In this document: positions 21,437 through 30,040 of the stretch, in pieces
Layout of the letters: the number at the start of each line of letters is the position of its first letter
Position numbering within the stretch: the first letter of the stretch is position 1
IMG/VR virus record: IMGVR_UViG_3300046387_000051
Location: 1-30,649 of that record
Source: a virus
DNA: 30,649 nt
Direction: 5' to 3' (one strand)
Notes under the pieces: generated by a model
Seen by the model: only the letters and a program-made list of their open reading frames with translations
Told to the model about the DNA's origin: nothing
Database searches by the model: none
Made by a program: the position numbers and the translations under genes

Positions 21437-21780
21437 TGGCTAATACTTATGCTTGGGACTTTCCCTCACTAGATGCTGCCCCCACGGAGGGAAGTTTGGC
21501 AGACGTTGTAAAAGTAATTCACTATCGGTTTATTGCTACAAGTGACCAGAACAAACCTGACGGCGACCCGTACACTGTTCAGGCTTACGGTACCGTCAGT
21601 CTTGGCGATGCAAGTGGTGACAGCTTTACAGACTTTAATAGTATTACCAAAGACCAGTGCAAGACTTGGACGCTTTCCGCTTTGGATAAAACAGAAGCAG
21701 AAATGAAGACGCTTATAGACGAACAAATGACCACTTTAATCACGCCGCCTGTGGTCGGCAAAATACCTTCTGGATGGTAA
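21436..21780 (+). CDS. Conserved small tail-region protein (DUF7936-like)
   Basis: The 114-residue protein starts MANTYAWDFPSLDAAPTEGS, then VVKVIHYRFIATSDQ, PYTVQAYGTVSLGDASGD and MKTLIDEQMTTLITPPVVGK. This one-domain beta plan, ending in an IxxxITPPVV motif, matches a small family I recall as DUF7936 in phages of marine bacteria. Its start overlaps the previous stop (TAATGG) and it lies beside fibre genes. It may be a tail-fibre assembly or attachment factor. The family number is from memory and the role is inferred. Confidence 0.72.
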   Translation: MANTYAWDFPSLDAAPTEGSLADVVKVIHYRFIATSDQNKPDGDPYTVQAYGTVSLGDASGDSFTDFNSITKDQCKTWTLSALDKTEAEMKTLIDEQMTTLITPPVVGKIPSGW

Positions 21781-21783
21781 GAC

Positions 21784-22869
21784 ATGACTAGCAACGCAAG
21801 AGAACTAGCACAGATACCCAGCACTCCGTCAGGGCGCAAGAATCTTGTGACTAATGGTGCAATGAACGTGGCACAACGCTCTACCTCAGTTACAGGTATT
21901 GGTGCTTCTGCTGGTTATTTTACAGTTGATAGATTTAATATCAATGCCTCTGGCACAAGTGGTCGCTTGACTATGACACAAACTGCTGATGGTCCTTCTG
22001 GTTTTGCTAACTGTATTAAACTTGATTGCACCACAGCAGACACGGACATGGATGCAAATAAGTTTATAATTCTTGAACAAAGATTTGAGGGTCAAGACTT
22101 ACAGAGATTTATGAAAGGAACTAGCGATGCTAAAGAGTATGCAGTTTCTTTTTATGTAAAAGGCAATGCTTCAGCAACCTATGTTGCCGAGTTATTTGAT
22201 ACTGACAACAGCAGACAAGTATCAAAAACTTTTTCGGTAACAACTAGTTGGACAAGGGTTGAATTAACTTTCCCAGCAGATACGACAGGCGCATTTAATG
22301 ATGACAATGCTCAAAGTTTGAATCTACATTTATGGGTTGTTTCAGGCACTACTTACACCAGTGGCACACTTAGCCAAACGTGGACATCTAACAGCGGCAA
22401 CAACGCAAACAGAGCCGTTGGTGGTGGTAATTTTTTCAGCAGTACAGACAACACATTTTTCATAACAGGCGTTCAACTCGAAGTTGGCTCCGTAGCCACT
22501 GAGTTTGAGCATCGCAGCTTTGGTGAAGACTTGGCGTTGTGTCAAAGATATTACGAAAAAAATTATCCGCAAGGGACTGCTCCAGCATCTTCCTCCACAT
22601 TATCAAAAGGTTCTTTTGTCGTACATACAAGTGCAACTATGACTTATAGATGGTCACAGCAATTTAAAGTAACAAAAAGAGCCGCACCAACATCTGTTAT
22701 TTATTCAACTACAGGTGCGTCTGGAAATGTTAGACTAAATAACGGTTCTGATTTAGCAGTCACTATTGAGGATAGTGGTGATTCTGGTTTTGCGGTATAT
22801 GCTCTCAATAGGTCATCAACTGGCGGCGAGTTTTATTGGTGGAACTGGGTTGCTGATGCGGAGTTATAA
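21784..22869 (+). CDS. Receptor-binding / tail fibre protein with carbohydrate-binding-like domain
   Basis: The 361-residue protein begins GRKNLVTNGAMNVAQRSTSV, an opening typical of phage receptor-binding proteins. Residues about 40-240 form a jelly-roll-like beta domain (YAVSFYVKGNASATYVAELF and TRVELTFPADT; end FFITGVQLEVGSVATEFEHR). The end of this domain matches carbohydrate-binding modules in which GVQLEVG is the last strand. Residues 245-361 form a distal domain starting LALCQRYYEKNYPQG. It has no chaperone. It most likely contacts host surface sugar. Confidence 0.82.
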   Translation: MTSNARELAQIPSTPSGRKNLVTNGAMNVAQRSTSVTGIGASAGYFTVDRFNINASGTSGRLTMTQTADGPSGFANCIKLDCTTADTDMDANKFIILEQRFEGQDLQRFMKGTSDAKEYAVSFYVKGNASATYVAELFDTDNSRQVSKTFSVTTSWTRVELTFPADTTGAFNDDNAQSLNLHLWVVSGTTYTSGTLSQTWTSNSGNNANRAVGGGNFFSSTDNTFFITGVQLEVGSVATEFEHRSFGEDLALCQRYYEKNYPQGTAPASSSTLSKGSFVVHTSATMTYRWSQQFKVTKRAAPTSVIYSTTGASGNVRLNNGSDLAVTIEDSGDSGFAVYALNRSSTGGEFYWWNWVADAEL

Positions 22870-22871
22870 TT

Positions 22872-23054
22872 ATGGAAAATAGTATTCAGTTTACATCAGC
22901 AAAATATATTGCTCTTGATGGCAATAACACTTCAATAGAAGTTGTTATTGAGGGAACAACTATGTCTGTCCCACTTGACCCAGCCAACCGCCACTACGCC
23001 GAAATCCTACGCCAAGTAGAAGCTGGCACACTTACGATTGCGGAGGCCGAATAA
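22872..23054 (+). CDS. Small fibre-cassette protein (60 aa)
   Basis: The protein starts MENSIQFTSAKYIALDGNNT, then SIEVVIEGTTMSVPLDPANR followed by HYAEILRQVEAGTLTIAEAE. The VPLDPANRHYxEIxRQVxAG block is well conserved in small proteins next to fibre genes of marine phages. It looks like a beta hairpin plus helix. It lies two bases after the receptor-binding gene and overlaps the next fibre start (TAATGG), so the three are probably co-translated. A fibre chaperone or connector is possible. Confidence 0.78.
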   Translation: MENSIQFTSAKYIALDGNNTSIEVVIEGTTMSVPLDPANRHYAEILRQVEAGTLTIAEAE

Positions 23055-24148
23055 TGGCATACATAGGCAAAGAACCGGGCAGTGGTCTTCGAGGCAGGTT
23101 TGTCTACACAGCCACAGCAGGACAGACGAGCTTTACTGGCGCAGACAGTCTTGGACGCACCCTAACATACACAGATTCCGAATACACGGATGTATTTCTC
23201 AACGGCGTTAAGCTAGACAAGACAGACTACACCGCCACCAGCGGCACGAGCATCGTTTTGGACAGCGGCGCTACAGCAGGTGACACGCTAGAGATACTGG
23301 CGTTTGACACGTTTGGGTTGTTCTCCGGTGAGTTTGCACAAGATGTTAGCGTTGCAGGTGCTTTGACGGTTTCCGGCACAACTACCACCGCAGCCACTAC
23401 AATGACAGGCGATTTGTCTCTAGCCGACAAGATTGTTCATACCGGCGATACAAACACTGCAATCAGGTTTGCGGCGGCAGACACTGTTACTGTTGAAACA
23501 GGAGGGACAGAAGCACTTCGCATTGATAGCTCACAAAATGTGGGAATTGGCGACACATCACCTGATTCTACCCTCCACGTTAATTCAGGCACTGCGAACA
23601 CAGCAGTTACTCTAGAAAGCACCGATACTTCTGTTTGGCAAGTAATGAAGGATGACACTGCTAGTCTTTTCTTTGGTAACACTGGCGGCAACTTTGCATT
23701 GTACACTAGTGCTACTGAACGTATTCGTGTTCTTTCTGGCGGTGGCCTAACCTTCAACGGCGATACAGCCGCCGCCAATGCGCTGGATGATTATGAGGAA
23801 GGTACTTGGACGCCGACTGCTTCAAGTAATATTAACGCAATTTCAGGTGCTGAAGGGTTTTACACAAAAATTGGAAACATAGTAGTACTTCAGTTTAAGG
23901 CAGGCTTGACCCCAACCAGCACTAGTTCAGGACTGATTTTAGGTGGTTTGCCTTTTGCAGTATCAGATAAAGTGACTAGTACTCAAGTTGAGGCAACAGG
24001 TGTTGCTTATGAAGATAGTTCACTGTTTGTAATGTTTCCACTAGGAAGCACTTCAACTCTTCAAATTGAACTTGATAGACCAATACAAGGGTCAGCCAGT
24101 GGCTCTGCTAAATCGTACAGAGGAAACTTTACTTATTTTACAGGTTAA
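23054..24148 (+). CDS. Tail fibre protein
   Basis: The 364-residue protein has an N-terminal attachment domain (residues 1-100; TDVFLNGVKLDKTDYTATSG then SGATAGDTLEILAFDTFGLF), the same type seen in adsorption fibres of cyanophages. A short shaft shares the DKIVHTGDTNTAIRFAAADT module with the gene at 19961. The C-terminal beta domain is EGTWTPTASSNINAISGAEG (about residues 250 on) through to FYTKIGNIVVLQFKAGL. The E-G-T-W-T-P start is common to exchangeable fibre tips. No S74 end is present. Confidence 0.82.
   Translation: MAYIGKEPGSGLRGRFVYTATAGQTSFTGADSLGRTLTYTDSEYTDVFLNGVKLDKTDYTATSGTSIVLDSGATAGDTLEILAFDTFGLFSGEFAQDVSVAGALTVSGTTTTAATTMTGDLSLADKIVHTGDTNTAIRFAAADTVTVETGGTEALRIDSSQNVGIGDTSPDSTLHVNSGTANTAVTLESTDTSVWQVMKDDTASLFFGNTGGNFALYTSATERIRVLSGGGLTFNGDTAAANALDDYEEGTWTPTASSNINAISGAEGFYTKIGNIVVLQFKAGLTPTSTSSGLILGGLPFAVSDKVTSTQVEATGVAYEDSSLFVMFPLGSTSTLQIELDRPIQGSASGSAKSYRGNFTYFTG
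23426..23488 (+). repeat. Fibre module duplicated from the gene at 19961 (copy 2)
   Basis: It encodes the same DKIVH(S/T)GDTNTAIRFAAADT segment as 20048-20110, with high DNA similarity, and both copies are followed by an ER/EALRIDSS-type repeat and (L/V)GIG. A possible homologous recombination point for fibre swapping. Confidence 0.8.
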
Positions 24149-24193
24149 CCCGTCTGGAAGTCGGGTCAGACAGTCCAACCATAGGAGATAAAA

Positions 24194-24475
24194 ATGGCAC
24201 TAACTAAAGAATTTGAATATGACTGCGAAGTTCGTGGCGAACACAAAAACGTCCAAGTTCGCAAGGCAACTATCGTGAAGGATGATGGCGTAGAACTTAG
24301 CCGCACCTATCACCGACACGTTCTGCACTGCCGCACGAAGTCTGGTGACACTTGGGGTGACACAGACATTTCAGGCGAGGATGCAACCGTTCAGGCTGTA
24401 TGCAACGCAGTGTGGACTGACAGCGTGAAGTCTGCTTATGAAACATTTATGGATAGTCAAACAGGGCCAGTCTAG
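24194..24475 (+). CDS. Small fibre-cassette protein (93 aa)
   Basis: The protein starts MALTKEFEYDCEVRGEHKNV, then QVRKATIVKDDGVELSRTYH and ends ETFMDSQTGPV. It is a compact, charged beta domain and helix with two Cys-containing strands. Similar small proteins accompany fibre genes in marine phages. ATAGGAGATAAAA gives a strong ribosome binding site after a 45-base gap, which contains only a short ACCCG/CGGGT stem without a U-run. Function unknown, possibly a fibre assembly partner. Confidence 0.75.
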   Translation: MALTKEFEYDCEVRGEHKNVQVRKATIVKDDGVELSRTYHRHVLHCRTKSGDTWGDTDISGEDATVQAVCNAVWTDSVKSAYETFMDSQTGPV

Positions 24476-24895
24476 ATGTTCGGAGAACTATCATTTTCAG
24501 ATCGGGGCTTTTCTGCACACGGAGCAATAGTTAGCGAAGCGTCTACCCAGAGCTTCAATGCAACTCAAACAGCTACGCCGACATTGATAGCTATACCCCC
24601 AGCTATTATTACAGATTTTAACTTTACGAAAACATCCGCTGCTTTTGTTGTTATTGAAGACAGCGCAACTGTAGATATTAATTTCACACAGACAACAGCT
24701 GCTATTTATATTGCCAGTGGTGTAGGTTCCCTAATTGGTTCTTTTGATGTAACCTCTGATGGAGAGCTTTTATTTGCTTCACTTGATGCTACAATCCCAG
24801 CAGAAAGTTGGACGAATATTACGCACACAGGAGATAGTTGGACAACTATAACACCATCAGGCTCTGAGTCTTATACGGATGTTGATACGAGCTAG
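24476..24895 (+). CDS. Small beta-rich structural protein
   Basis: The 139-residue protein begins MFGELSFSDRGFSAHGAIVS. It then has repeated DFNFT and DINFTQT strands (FNFTKTSAAFVVIEDS; INFTQTTAAIYIASG) and ends with a repeated-looking SWTNITHTGDSWTTITPSG. The internal repeats suggest a small beta-solenoid or Ig-like fibre component. It starts directly after the previous stop (TAGATG) with no separate ribosome binding site, implying coupling. Family not recognised. Confidence 0.72.
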   Translation: MFGELSFSDRGFSAHGAIVSEASTQSFNATQTATPTLIAIPPAIITDFNFTKTSAAFVVIEDSATVDINFTQTTAAIYIASGVGSLIGSFDVTSDGELLFASLDATIPAESWTNITHTGDSWTTITPSGSESYTDVDTS

Positions 24896-24906
24896 AGGAT
24901 TAGACA

Positions 24907-26310
24907 GTGACCACTACAACGACATATAGCAATAATCTAGGCATCACTCTGATCGGTACGGGTCAACAGGCCGGAACTTGGGGCACGACAACTAATACAA
25001 ACTTTGAATTGTTGGATGAAGCAATCAACGGTGTTGTAACTCTAACGCTTTCAGCCACTGGCTCAACAGGTAGTCCTAATGATCAAACGATTGCTGATGG
25101 GACGACTTCTGTACTACGCCATAAATACATTAATGTTACGAGTGGCAGTGATTTGGGCGGCACGGTCTACCTTCGCTTGCTTGATAACGCGGTACAAAAG
25201 ATTGCGATTATCAAAAACAGTCTAGCGGGTAGTCAGTCACTTGTTTTGATCCAAGGTACATATGATGCTGCTAATGTTTTAACTTTAACAAACGGTAAAA
25301 CGGTTGTAGCAAAGTTCGACGGGGGAGGAACAGGGGCAACAGTTGTCAATGCGTTGGGTGATTTGACTATCGACGCTGTAGACAATGTTTCTGTAACAGC
25401 AAACAACAGCACAAACGAAAGCGTATTTCCCGTTTTTGTTGACGGTGCTACCGGGGCACAAGGTTTGGAAAGCGATACCGGACTAAGCTACAACCCAAGC
25501 ACAGGTGTTCTAACGACAACTTCTGTCACTGGTAATCTTACAGGTGCCGTTACGGGTAATGTGACCGGCAACGTTACTGGTAATGTCACTGGTAATGTAA
25601 CCGGCAACACAAGTGGCTCGTCTGGTAGTTGCACGGGTAACGCCGCAACAGCCACTGCGCTTGCAAATGCCCGAACGATTACGTTAGCAGGGGATGTCAC
25701 ATCTAGTGCCGTATCGTTTGATGGCAGTGCAAATATTACAATCACCACCGCACAAGCAAATAACTCTGTTGATTTGACGACGCACACAACAGGGAATTAT
25801 GTAGCTTCTGTAAGTGGTGGCACAGGTGTAACTGTAGATGTTTCTGCTAGTGAAGGAGCAACGCCAACACTAAGTATCGGTCAAGATGTCCAAACTACTG
25901 CAAGTGTTCAGTTTACTTCACTTGGTGTGGGCGCGTCTGCATCTGGTACTGCTGGTGAGATAAGAGCTACGAATGATATTACAGCGTTCTTTTCTTCTGA
26001 TGAACGACTTAAAGAAAACATTTGTTATATCGAAGAAGCTCTAGACAAAGTGGCACAGATTCAGGGCGTGGAGTTTGACTGGACAGACGACTACATGCAG
26101 AACCGTGGGGGTGAAGACGGGCTGTTTGTACGCAAACACGATGTCGGGCTAATCGCCCAGGATGTAGAAAAAGTGTTGCCAGAAGTAGTCGCCAATCGAG
26201 AAGATGGTTACAAGGCCATCAAGTATGATCGTGTAGTAGCTTTGCTGGTCAATGCTGTGCATGAGCTAACAAACAAAGTTGAAGATCTTGAAGCTAAACT
26301 GGAGAGCTAG
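24907..26310 (+). CDS. Second tail fibre with S74-type self-cleaving chaperone
   Basis: The 467-residue protein uses a GTG start with AGAGGATTAGACA before it. It opens with the fibre N-domain NNLGITLIGTGQQAGTWGTT followed by NTNFELLDEAINGVVTLTLS. A shaft with TGNV repeats (about residues 208-235) follows, and it ends with an S74 chaperone from SDERLKENI (Ser364, Lys369; residues 364-467) to ELTNKVEDLEAKLES. It lacks the ERMRIDSS repeats of the gene at 19961, so it is a different fibre with the same maturation strategy. It is followed directly by the nozzle-like gene. Confidence 0.88.
   Translation: MTTTTTYSNNLGITLIGTGQQAGTWGTTTNTNFELLDEAINGVVTLTLSATGSTGSPNDQTIADGTTSVLRHKYINVTSGSDLGGTVYLRLLDNAVQKIAIIKNSLAGSQSLVLIQGTYDAANVLTLTNGKTVVAKFDGGGTGATVVNALGDLTIDAVDNVSVTANNSTNESVFPVFVDGATGAQGLESDTGLSYNPSTGVLTTTSVTGNLTGAVTGNVTGNVTGNVTGNVTGNTSGSSGSCTGNAATATALANARTITLAGDVTSSAVSFDGSANITITTAQANNSVDLTTHTTGNYVASVSGGTGVTVDVSASEGATPTLSIGQDVQTTASVQFTSLGVGASASGTAGEIRATNDITAFFSSDERLKENICYIEEALDKVAQIQGVEFDWTDDYMQNRGGEDGLFVRKHDVGLIAQDVEKVLPEVVANREDGYKAIKYDRVVALLVNAVHELTNKVEDLEAKLES
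25528..25611 (+). repeat. Seven tandem 12-bp (TGNV) coding repeats
   Basis: Seven in-frame 12-bp units encode TGNL, TGAV, TGNV x4 and TGNT. Codons for the same residue vary (GTGACC, GTTACT, GTCACT, GTAACC), so the peptide is conserved more than the DNA. A length-variable shaft repeat. Confidence 0.85.
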
Positions 26311-28455
26311 GTGCCACTTACTAAACTTCAGTTCAGACCCGGTATTGCAACCGATATCACCTCGTATAGCAACGAAGGCAGTTGGGTAGATTGTGACAAG
26401 ATCCGTTTTCGGTTTGGATATCCTGAAAAGATTGGTGGTTGGAAAAGCATATCCAGTGAAACTTACGAAGGCACTGCTCGTACTTTAATAAACTTCATCA
26501 CTACCGATAGCTCAGACCTCATGGGAATCGGAACGCATCTTAAATACTATATTGAGCAAGGCGGGTCATATAACGATGTTACTCCGTTGCGTGTGACGAC
26601 ATCAGCAGGCGATATAACTTTTTCTGCCTCGAATGGATCCTCTACGATAACCGTTACTGACGCTTCTCACGGTGCTTTAATAAATGATTTTGTAACGTTC
26701 TCTGGTGCCGCGTCTCTCGGCGGCAACGTAACTGCGGATGTTCTTAATCAAGAGTATCAGATAGCAAATATTGTCAACGTCAACATTTACGAAATAGCGG
26801 CAAAAGACACGAGTGGCACAACCGTTACAGCAAACAGCAGTGATTCCGGTAACGGCGGCAGTTCTGTTGTAGGGAAGTATCAAGTTAACACAGGTCTTAA
26901 CAGTGCTGTTGACGGTGCTGGTTGGGGCGGCGGTTTGTGGGGCGGTGAAGTATCGAGTGCTGCACTCACAACCTTGAATGAAGGTGGCACACTAAGTGCA
27001 AGTGACACCACAATTACTCTTACAAGTGCAACTAATTTTCCAAGTTCTGGAACACTGTTGATTGATTCAGAGTTAATTGCTTACAGCGGTAAAAGCACTA
27101 ACGATATTACGGGGGCAACACGCGGCAGTTTTGGTACCACCGCTGCTACGCATAGCGACGGTACACCTGTTGTTAATGCTACAGACTTTTTTGGTTGGGG
27201 TAGCTCTGCCCCAACAGGCACGACACTAGATCTTCGTCTTTGGTCACATGACACGCTGGGTGATGATCTTCTTTTGTGTGCGCGTGATAGTGGTGTTTTC
27301 CGTTGGGAGAAGGTAAACGGCTTGAACACTCGTTCAATTAAATTGGTAGACACTACGGGTGGCACATCTCGTAGTGTGCCTACAGTAGCAAAACAGATTA
27401 TGGTCTTTCCGTTTCCACGTCATGTTATTGCATTTGGTTGCGATAACGAGAACTCAAGTAGCTCCGCGACAGAAGGAGACGGTGTTCAAAACCCGTTGAA
27501 GATTAGGTTCAGTGATTCTGAAGATCAGTTAAAGTGGTTTGCTGTTACATCTGGTGGGTCAATCAATACAGCTGGTGGATTTGATCTGGGTGTCGGGTCA
27601 ACGATTGTACAGGCTGTTAAGACACGCCGCGAGGTGGTAGTGCTTACGGACACAGCTATCTATTCCATGACTTTCATAGGTGGGCAATCAATTTTTGCCG
27701 CCAACCTCGTTGCATCCAACATATCTATTATCAGTCCAAACGCTGCTGTTGCTGTTGACGACACAGTGTATTGGATGGGTAAGAACAACTTCTATATCTA
27801 TCGTGGCACCACTGAAAAGCTACCTTGTACAGTTGAGTTAAAAGTATTTGGTGACATAAACGTAGGTCAGTTTAACCAAGTCGTTGCAGGAGCTAACGCA
27901 GACCATGGTGAAATATGGTGGTTCTACACGTCAGCCAGCGCAACTGAAAATGATCGTTACGTCATCTATAATTACCAAACACAGATCTGGTACTTTGGTT
28001 CTCTGTCGCGCACGGCGTGGATAGATAAAACCAGCCGGTCTAACCCACACGCAGCGGGTGCCTCAAAACTATTCAGGCACGAGGATGGTGTAGATGACGA
28101 CACAACAGCCATGACACCTTCTATTGCATCGGCGGTCATGGACATCGGTGATGGCGAGAACTTTAGTTTTGTCAGGCGGGTCGTACCGGACATCAACTTT
28201 ACTGGTTCTGAACAGACAGGTGTGACTGCCACGTTTACTATGGAAGCTAGGACATTCCCTGGCACAACGTTCGGTGCAAGTGACTCAGGCACTGTAACTC
28301 GCACAGCTACATCTCCTGTCGATCAGTACACAGATCAGTTGCATATCAGGTTACGCGGCAGAGCTTACACGCTCAAGATATCGTCTGATCAGCTAGGCGT
28401 GCAGTGGCAACTTGGCTCACCGCGCTTTGATATCAGACCAGACGGGAGAAGATAA
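26311..28455 (+). CDS. Tail nozzle / hub-like protein
   Basis: The 714-residue protein starts GTG with GGAGAGCTAG upstream. It opens PLTKLQFRPGIATDITSYSN, then DCDKIRFRFGYPEKIGGWKS (residues 28-47), typical of the large tail protein of short-tailed marine phages. Recurrent W, Y and LxxLxLC blocks (DDLLLCARDSGVFRWEKVN, NPLKIRFSDSEDQLKWFAVT, SAVAVDDTVYWMGKNNFYIY-like) suggest a beta-propeller like P22 gp10 or SU10 nozzle. Inserted modules lie at about 109-164 (shared with the gene at 15750) and 222-288 (GTLLIDSELIAYSG and ITGATRGSFGTTAATH). The nozzle reading is from recalled similarity only. Confidence 0.75.
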   Translation: MPLTKLQFRPGIATDITSYSNEGSWVDCDKIRFRFGYPEKIGGWKSISSETYEGTARTLINFITTDSSDLMGIGTHLKYYIEQGGSYNDVTPLRVTTSAGDITFSASNGSSTITVTDASHGALINDFVTFSGAASLGGNVTADVLNQEYQIANIVNVNIYEIAAKDTSGTTVTANSSDSGNGGSSVVGKYQVNTGLNSAVDGAGWGGGLWGGEVSSAALTTLNEGGTLSASDTTITLTSATNFPSSGTLLIDSELIAYSGKSTNDITGATRGSFGTTAATHSDGTPVVNATDFFGWGSSAPTGTTLDLRLWSHDTLGDDLLLCARDSGVFRWEKVNGLNTRSIKLVDTTGGTSRSVPTVAKQIMVFPFPRHVIAFGCDNENSSSSATEGDGVQNPLKIRFSDSEDQLKWFAVTSGGSINTAGGFDLGVGSTIVQAVKTRREVVVLTDTAIYSMTFIGGQSIFAANLVASNISIISPNAAVAVDDTVYWMGKNNFYIYRGTTEKLPCTVELKVFGDINVGQFNQVVAGANADHGEIWWFYTSASATENDRYVIYNYQTQIWYFGSLSRTAWIDKTSRSNPHAAGASKLFRHEDGVDDDTTAMTPSIASAVMDIGDGENFSFVRRVVPDINFTGSEQTGVTATFTMEARTFPGTTFGASDSGTVTRTATSPVDQYTDQLHIRLRGRAYTLKISSDQLGVQWQLGSPRFDIRPDGRR

Positions 28456-28694
28456 TGGCAAGAAAGGTAGAAGTTTCTACAATTATCCTACCCACGCCAC
28501 CCGGAAGCGGCGAGGTTACGTTAGAGTATCTGACGGATCTTGTCCTTGTTTTACAACAATTTATAGATGAGGAACGTAGCACTCGCGCCCTTCGAGGCAC
28601 CACACTGACCCTGACACAAATACCTACAGCTTCTACGGGTCTTGAAAGTGGTGCATTGTTCAGCGATAGTGGAACTGTTAAGGTAGTCTCATGA
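28455..28694 (+). CDS. Small protein (79 aa) in the tail/ejection block
   Basis: The protein starts MARKVEVSTIILPTPPGSGE, then VTLEYLTDLVLVLQQFIDEE and ends SGALFSDSGTVKVVS. It has a beta opening, a central helix and a beta end without membrane segments. Its start overlaps the nozzle-like stop (TAATGG) and its end overlaps the next start (ATGA). It may be a small tail or head-tail component or a chaperone for its neighbours. Family not recognised. Confidence 0.75.
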   Translation: MARKVEVSTIILPTPPGSGEVTLEYLTDLVLVLQQFIDEERSTRALRGTTLTLTQIPTASTGLESGALFSDSGTVKVVS

Positions 28695-30040
28695 TGAATA
28701 TGCAACAACCCGCTGGTGTGGCCTCGCTATCTACCCCCATGATGGCTAATAGATTAGCTCAAATGGGTCGGTATGATGACGACCAAATCGCACACGTTGC
28801 CGAAGGTGAGATGCTCGTACCGGCACCCATTCTCAAATATTACCCAGAAGTAAGAGAGGAGATATTTGATGTCATCAAAAAAGAAGGATTGGATCCGCAA
28901 GAGTTTATCGTCGGCGGTGACATGGTTGCGCGAAACCCGTACACGGGTGTCCAAGAGTTTGGTTTCCTTTCGAAAGTATTTAAAGGCATTAAAAAAGTAG
29001 TTAAGAAAGCCGCGCCAATTATTCTTGGCTTAACTGCGGCAGCTTTGACTGGAGGCTTGGTAAACCCGTTTACTATGGGTTCACTAAGCGGTGGCATAGG
29101 TGCTCTAAGTGGTAGCTTGGCAACTGCGCTTGGCACCACCGGTGGTGCGCTCACAGCTGGTTTGGTTGGTGGTACAACTTATGGACTTGCAAGAGGTAAA
29201 AACCTCAAAGACTCACTCAAGAGAGGTGCCAAGGTTGCCGCAGTAGCTGGTGCCGCACAAGGTCTTGGTGCCTTTGATAGTTTTGCTGCGGGTGCACCTG
29301 GAGCCACTGAAGGTGCTGTTGTCTCTCAAACACAGGTTGGGCCTCCAACTAGCGACCAGATTGCCGCAGGTAGTGGGTCTGGTGCTGTAGAGTCTAGTCT
29401 CGGTGGATTAGAAGCGGCTGGTACTGACGTTACAATAGACACAGGTGTGAAAGGACTCGACCCGTTTAAATATACAGTTGACGCTTCAGGTAACGTATTG
29501 TCTACATCAGGAACCACGGGCAGTAGCGTATTCGGCGCAGGAGGTATTGAAGGCTTCCTATCTAGGTACCCCAGTACAGGCGGATCTGGCTTTTTTTCTG
29601 GTATGAGTCCTGCCGCAAAAACTTTTGCGTATACATCACTTGGATTGAGTGTATTGCCTATCTTGCTTCCTCAAGATGTTGAACAGTATCAACAAGAATC
29701 TGGTATACCACTGACGCAGGAAGACATAGATGCGTTGACCGGCAAAGCCGATGCAGGCCCACCCTCTCCCGCAGCCATAGCTTTTGCAAAATTTTATAGA
29801 GACAGACAAAACTATCAAGGTGCTGGCGGTCAACAGGTAGGTGGTTCAGGTATTCCAACCTTGATGGAGGGTGGCGAAGTCGCTGGCCCCGGTACGGGAA
29901 CCTCGGATAGCATACCGGCCTTGTTGTCAGACGGTGAGTTTGTCATGACTGCGGAAGCAGTCCGTAATGCAGGTGGCGGTAGCCGCCGCAAAGGTGCAGC
30001 CAAAATGTACAAACTCATGAAGAATCTGGAGGCCGCATAA
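28691..30040 (+). CDS. Internal virion / ejection protein candidate
   Basis: The 449-residue protein begins with a charged domain (about 20-90; GRYDDDQIAHVAEGEMLVPA and PILKYYPEVREEIFDVIKKE). It follows with a basic stretch (FLSKVFKGIKKVVKKA) and a very hydrophobic Gly/Ala-rich region (about 110-190; PIILGLTAAALTGGLVNPFT). It ends with GPGTGTSDSIPALLSDGEFV then MTAEAVRNAGG and a basic tail (SRRKGAAKMYKLMK). Membrane-active ejection proteins often have such Gly/Ala-rich amphipathic helices. The ATGATG start overlaps the previous stop; either ATG (28691 or 28694) could be used. Role inferred from sequence type and position. Confidence 0.75.
   Translation: MMNMQQPAGVASLSTPMMANRLAQMGRYDDDQIAHVAEGEMLVPAPILKYYPEVREEIFDVIKKEGLDPQEFIVGGDMVARNPYTGVQEFGFLSKVFKGIKKVVKKAAPIILGLTAAALTGGLVNPFTMGSLSGGIGALSGSLATALGTTGGALTAGLVGGTTYGLARGKNLKDSLKRGAKVAAVAGAAQGLGAFDSFAAGAPGATEGAVVSQTQVGPPTSDQIAAGSGSGAVESSLGGLEAAGTDVTIDTGVKGLDPFKYTVDASGNVLSTSGTTGSSVFGAGGIEGFLSRYPSTGGSGFFSGMSPAAKTFAYTSLGLSVLPILLPQDVEQYQQESGIPLTQEDIDALTGKADAGPPSPAAIAFAKFYRDRQNYQGAGGQQVGGSGIPTLMEGGEVAGPGTGTSDSIPALLSDGEFVMTAEAVRNAGGGSRRKGAAKMYKLMKNLEAA

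Noticed and set aside
24147-24175. ACCCG/CGGGT and TCTG/CAGA possible pseudoknot between fibre genes
   Set aside because: The two stems are short and exclude each other with zero-length crossing loops; at most a weak hairpin without a U-run.
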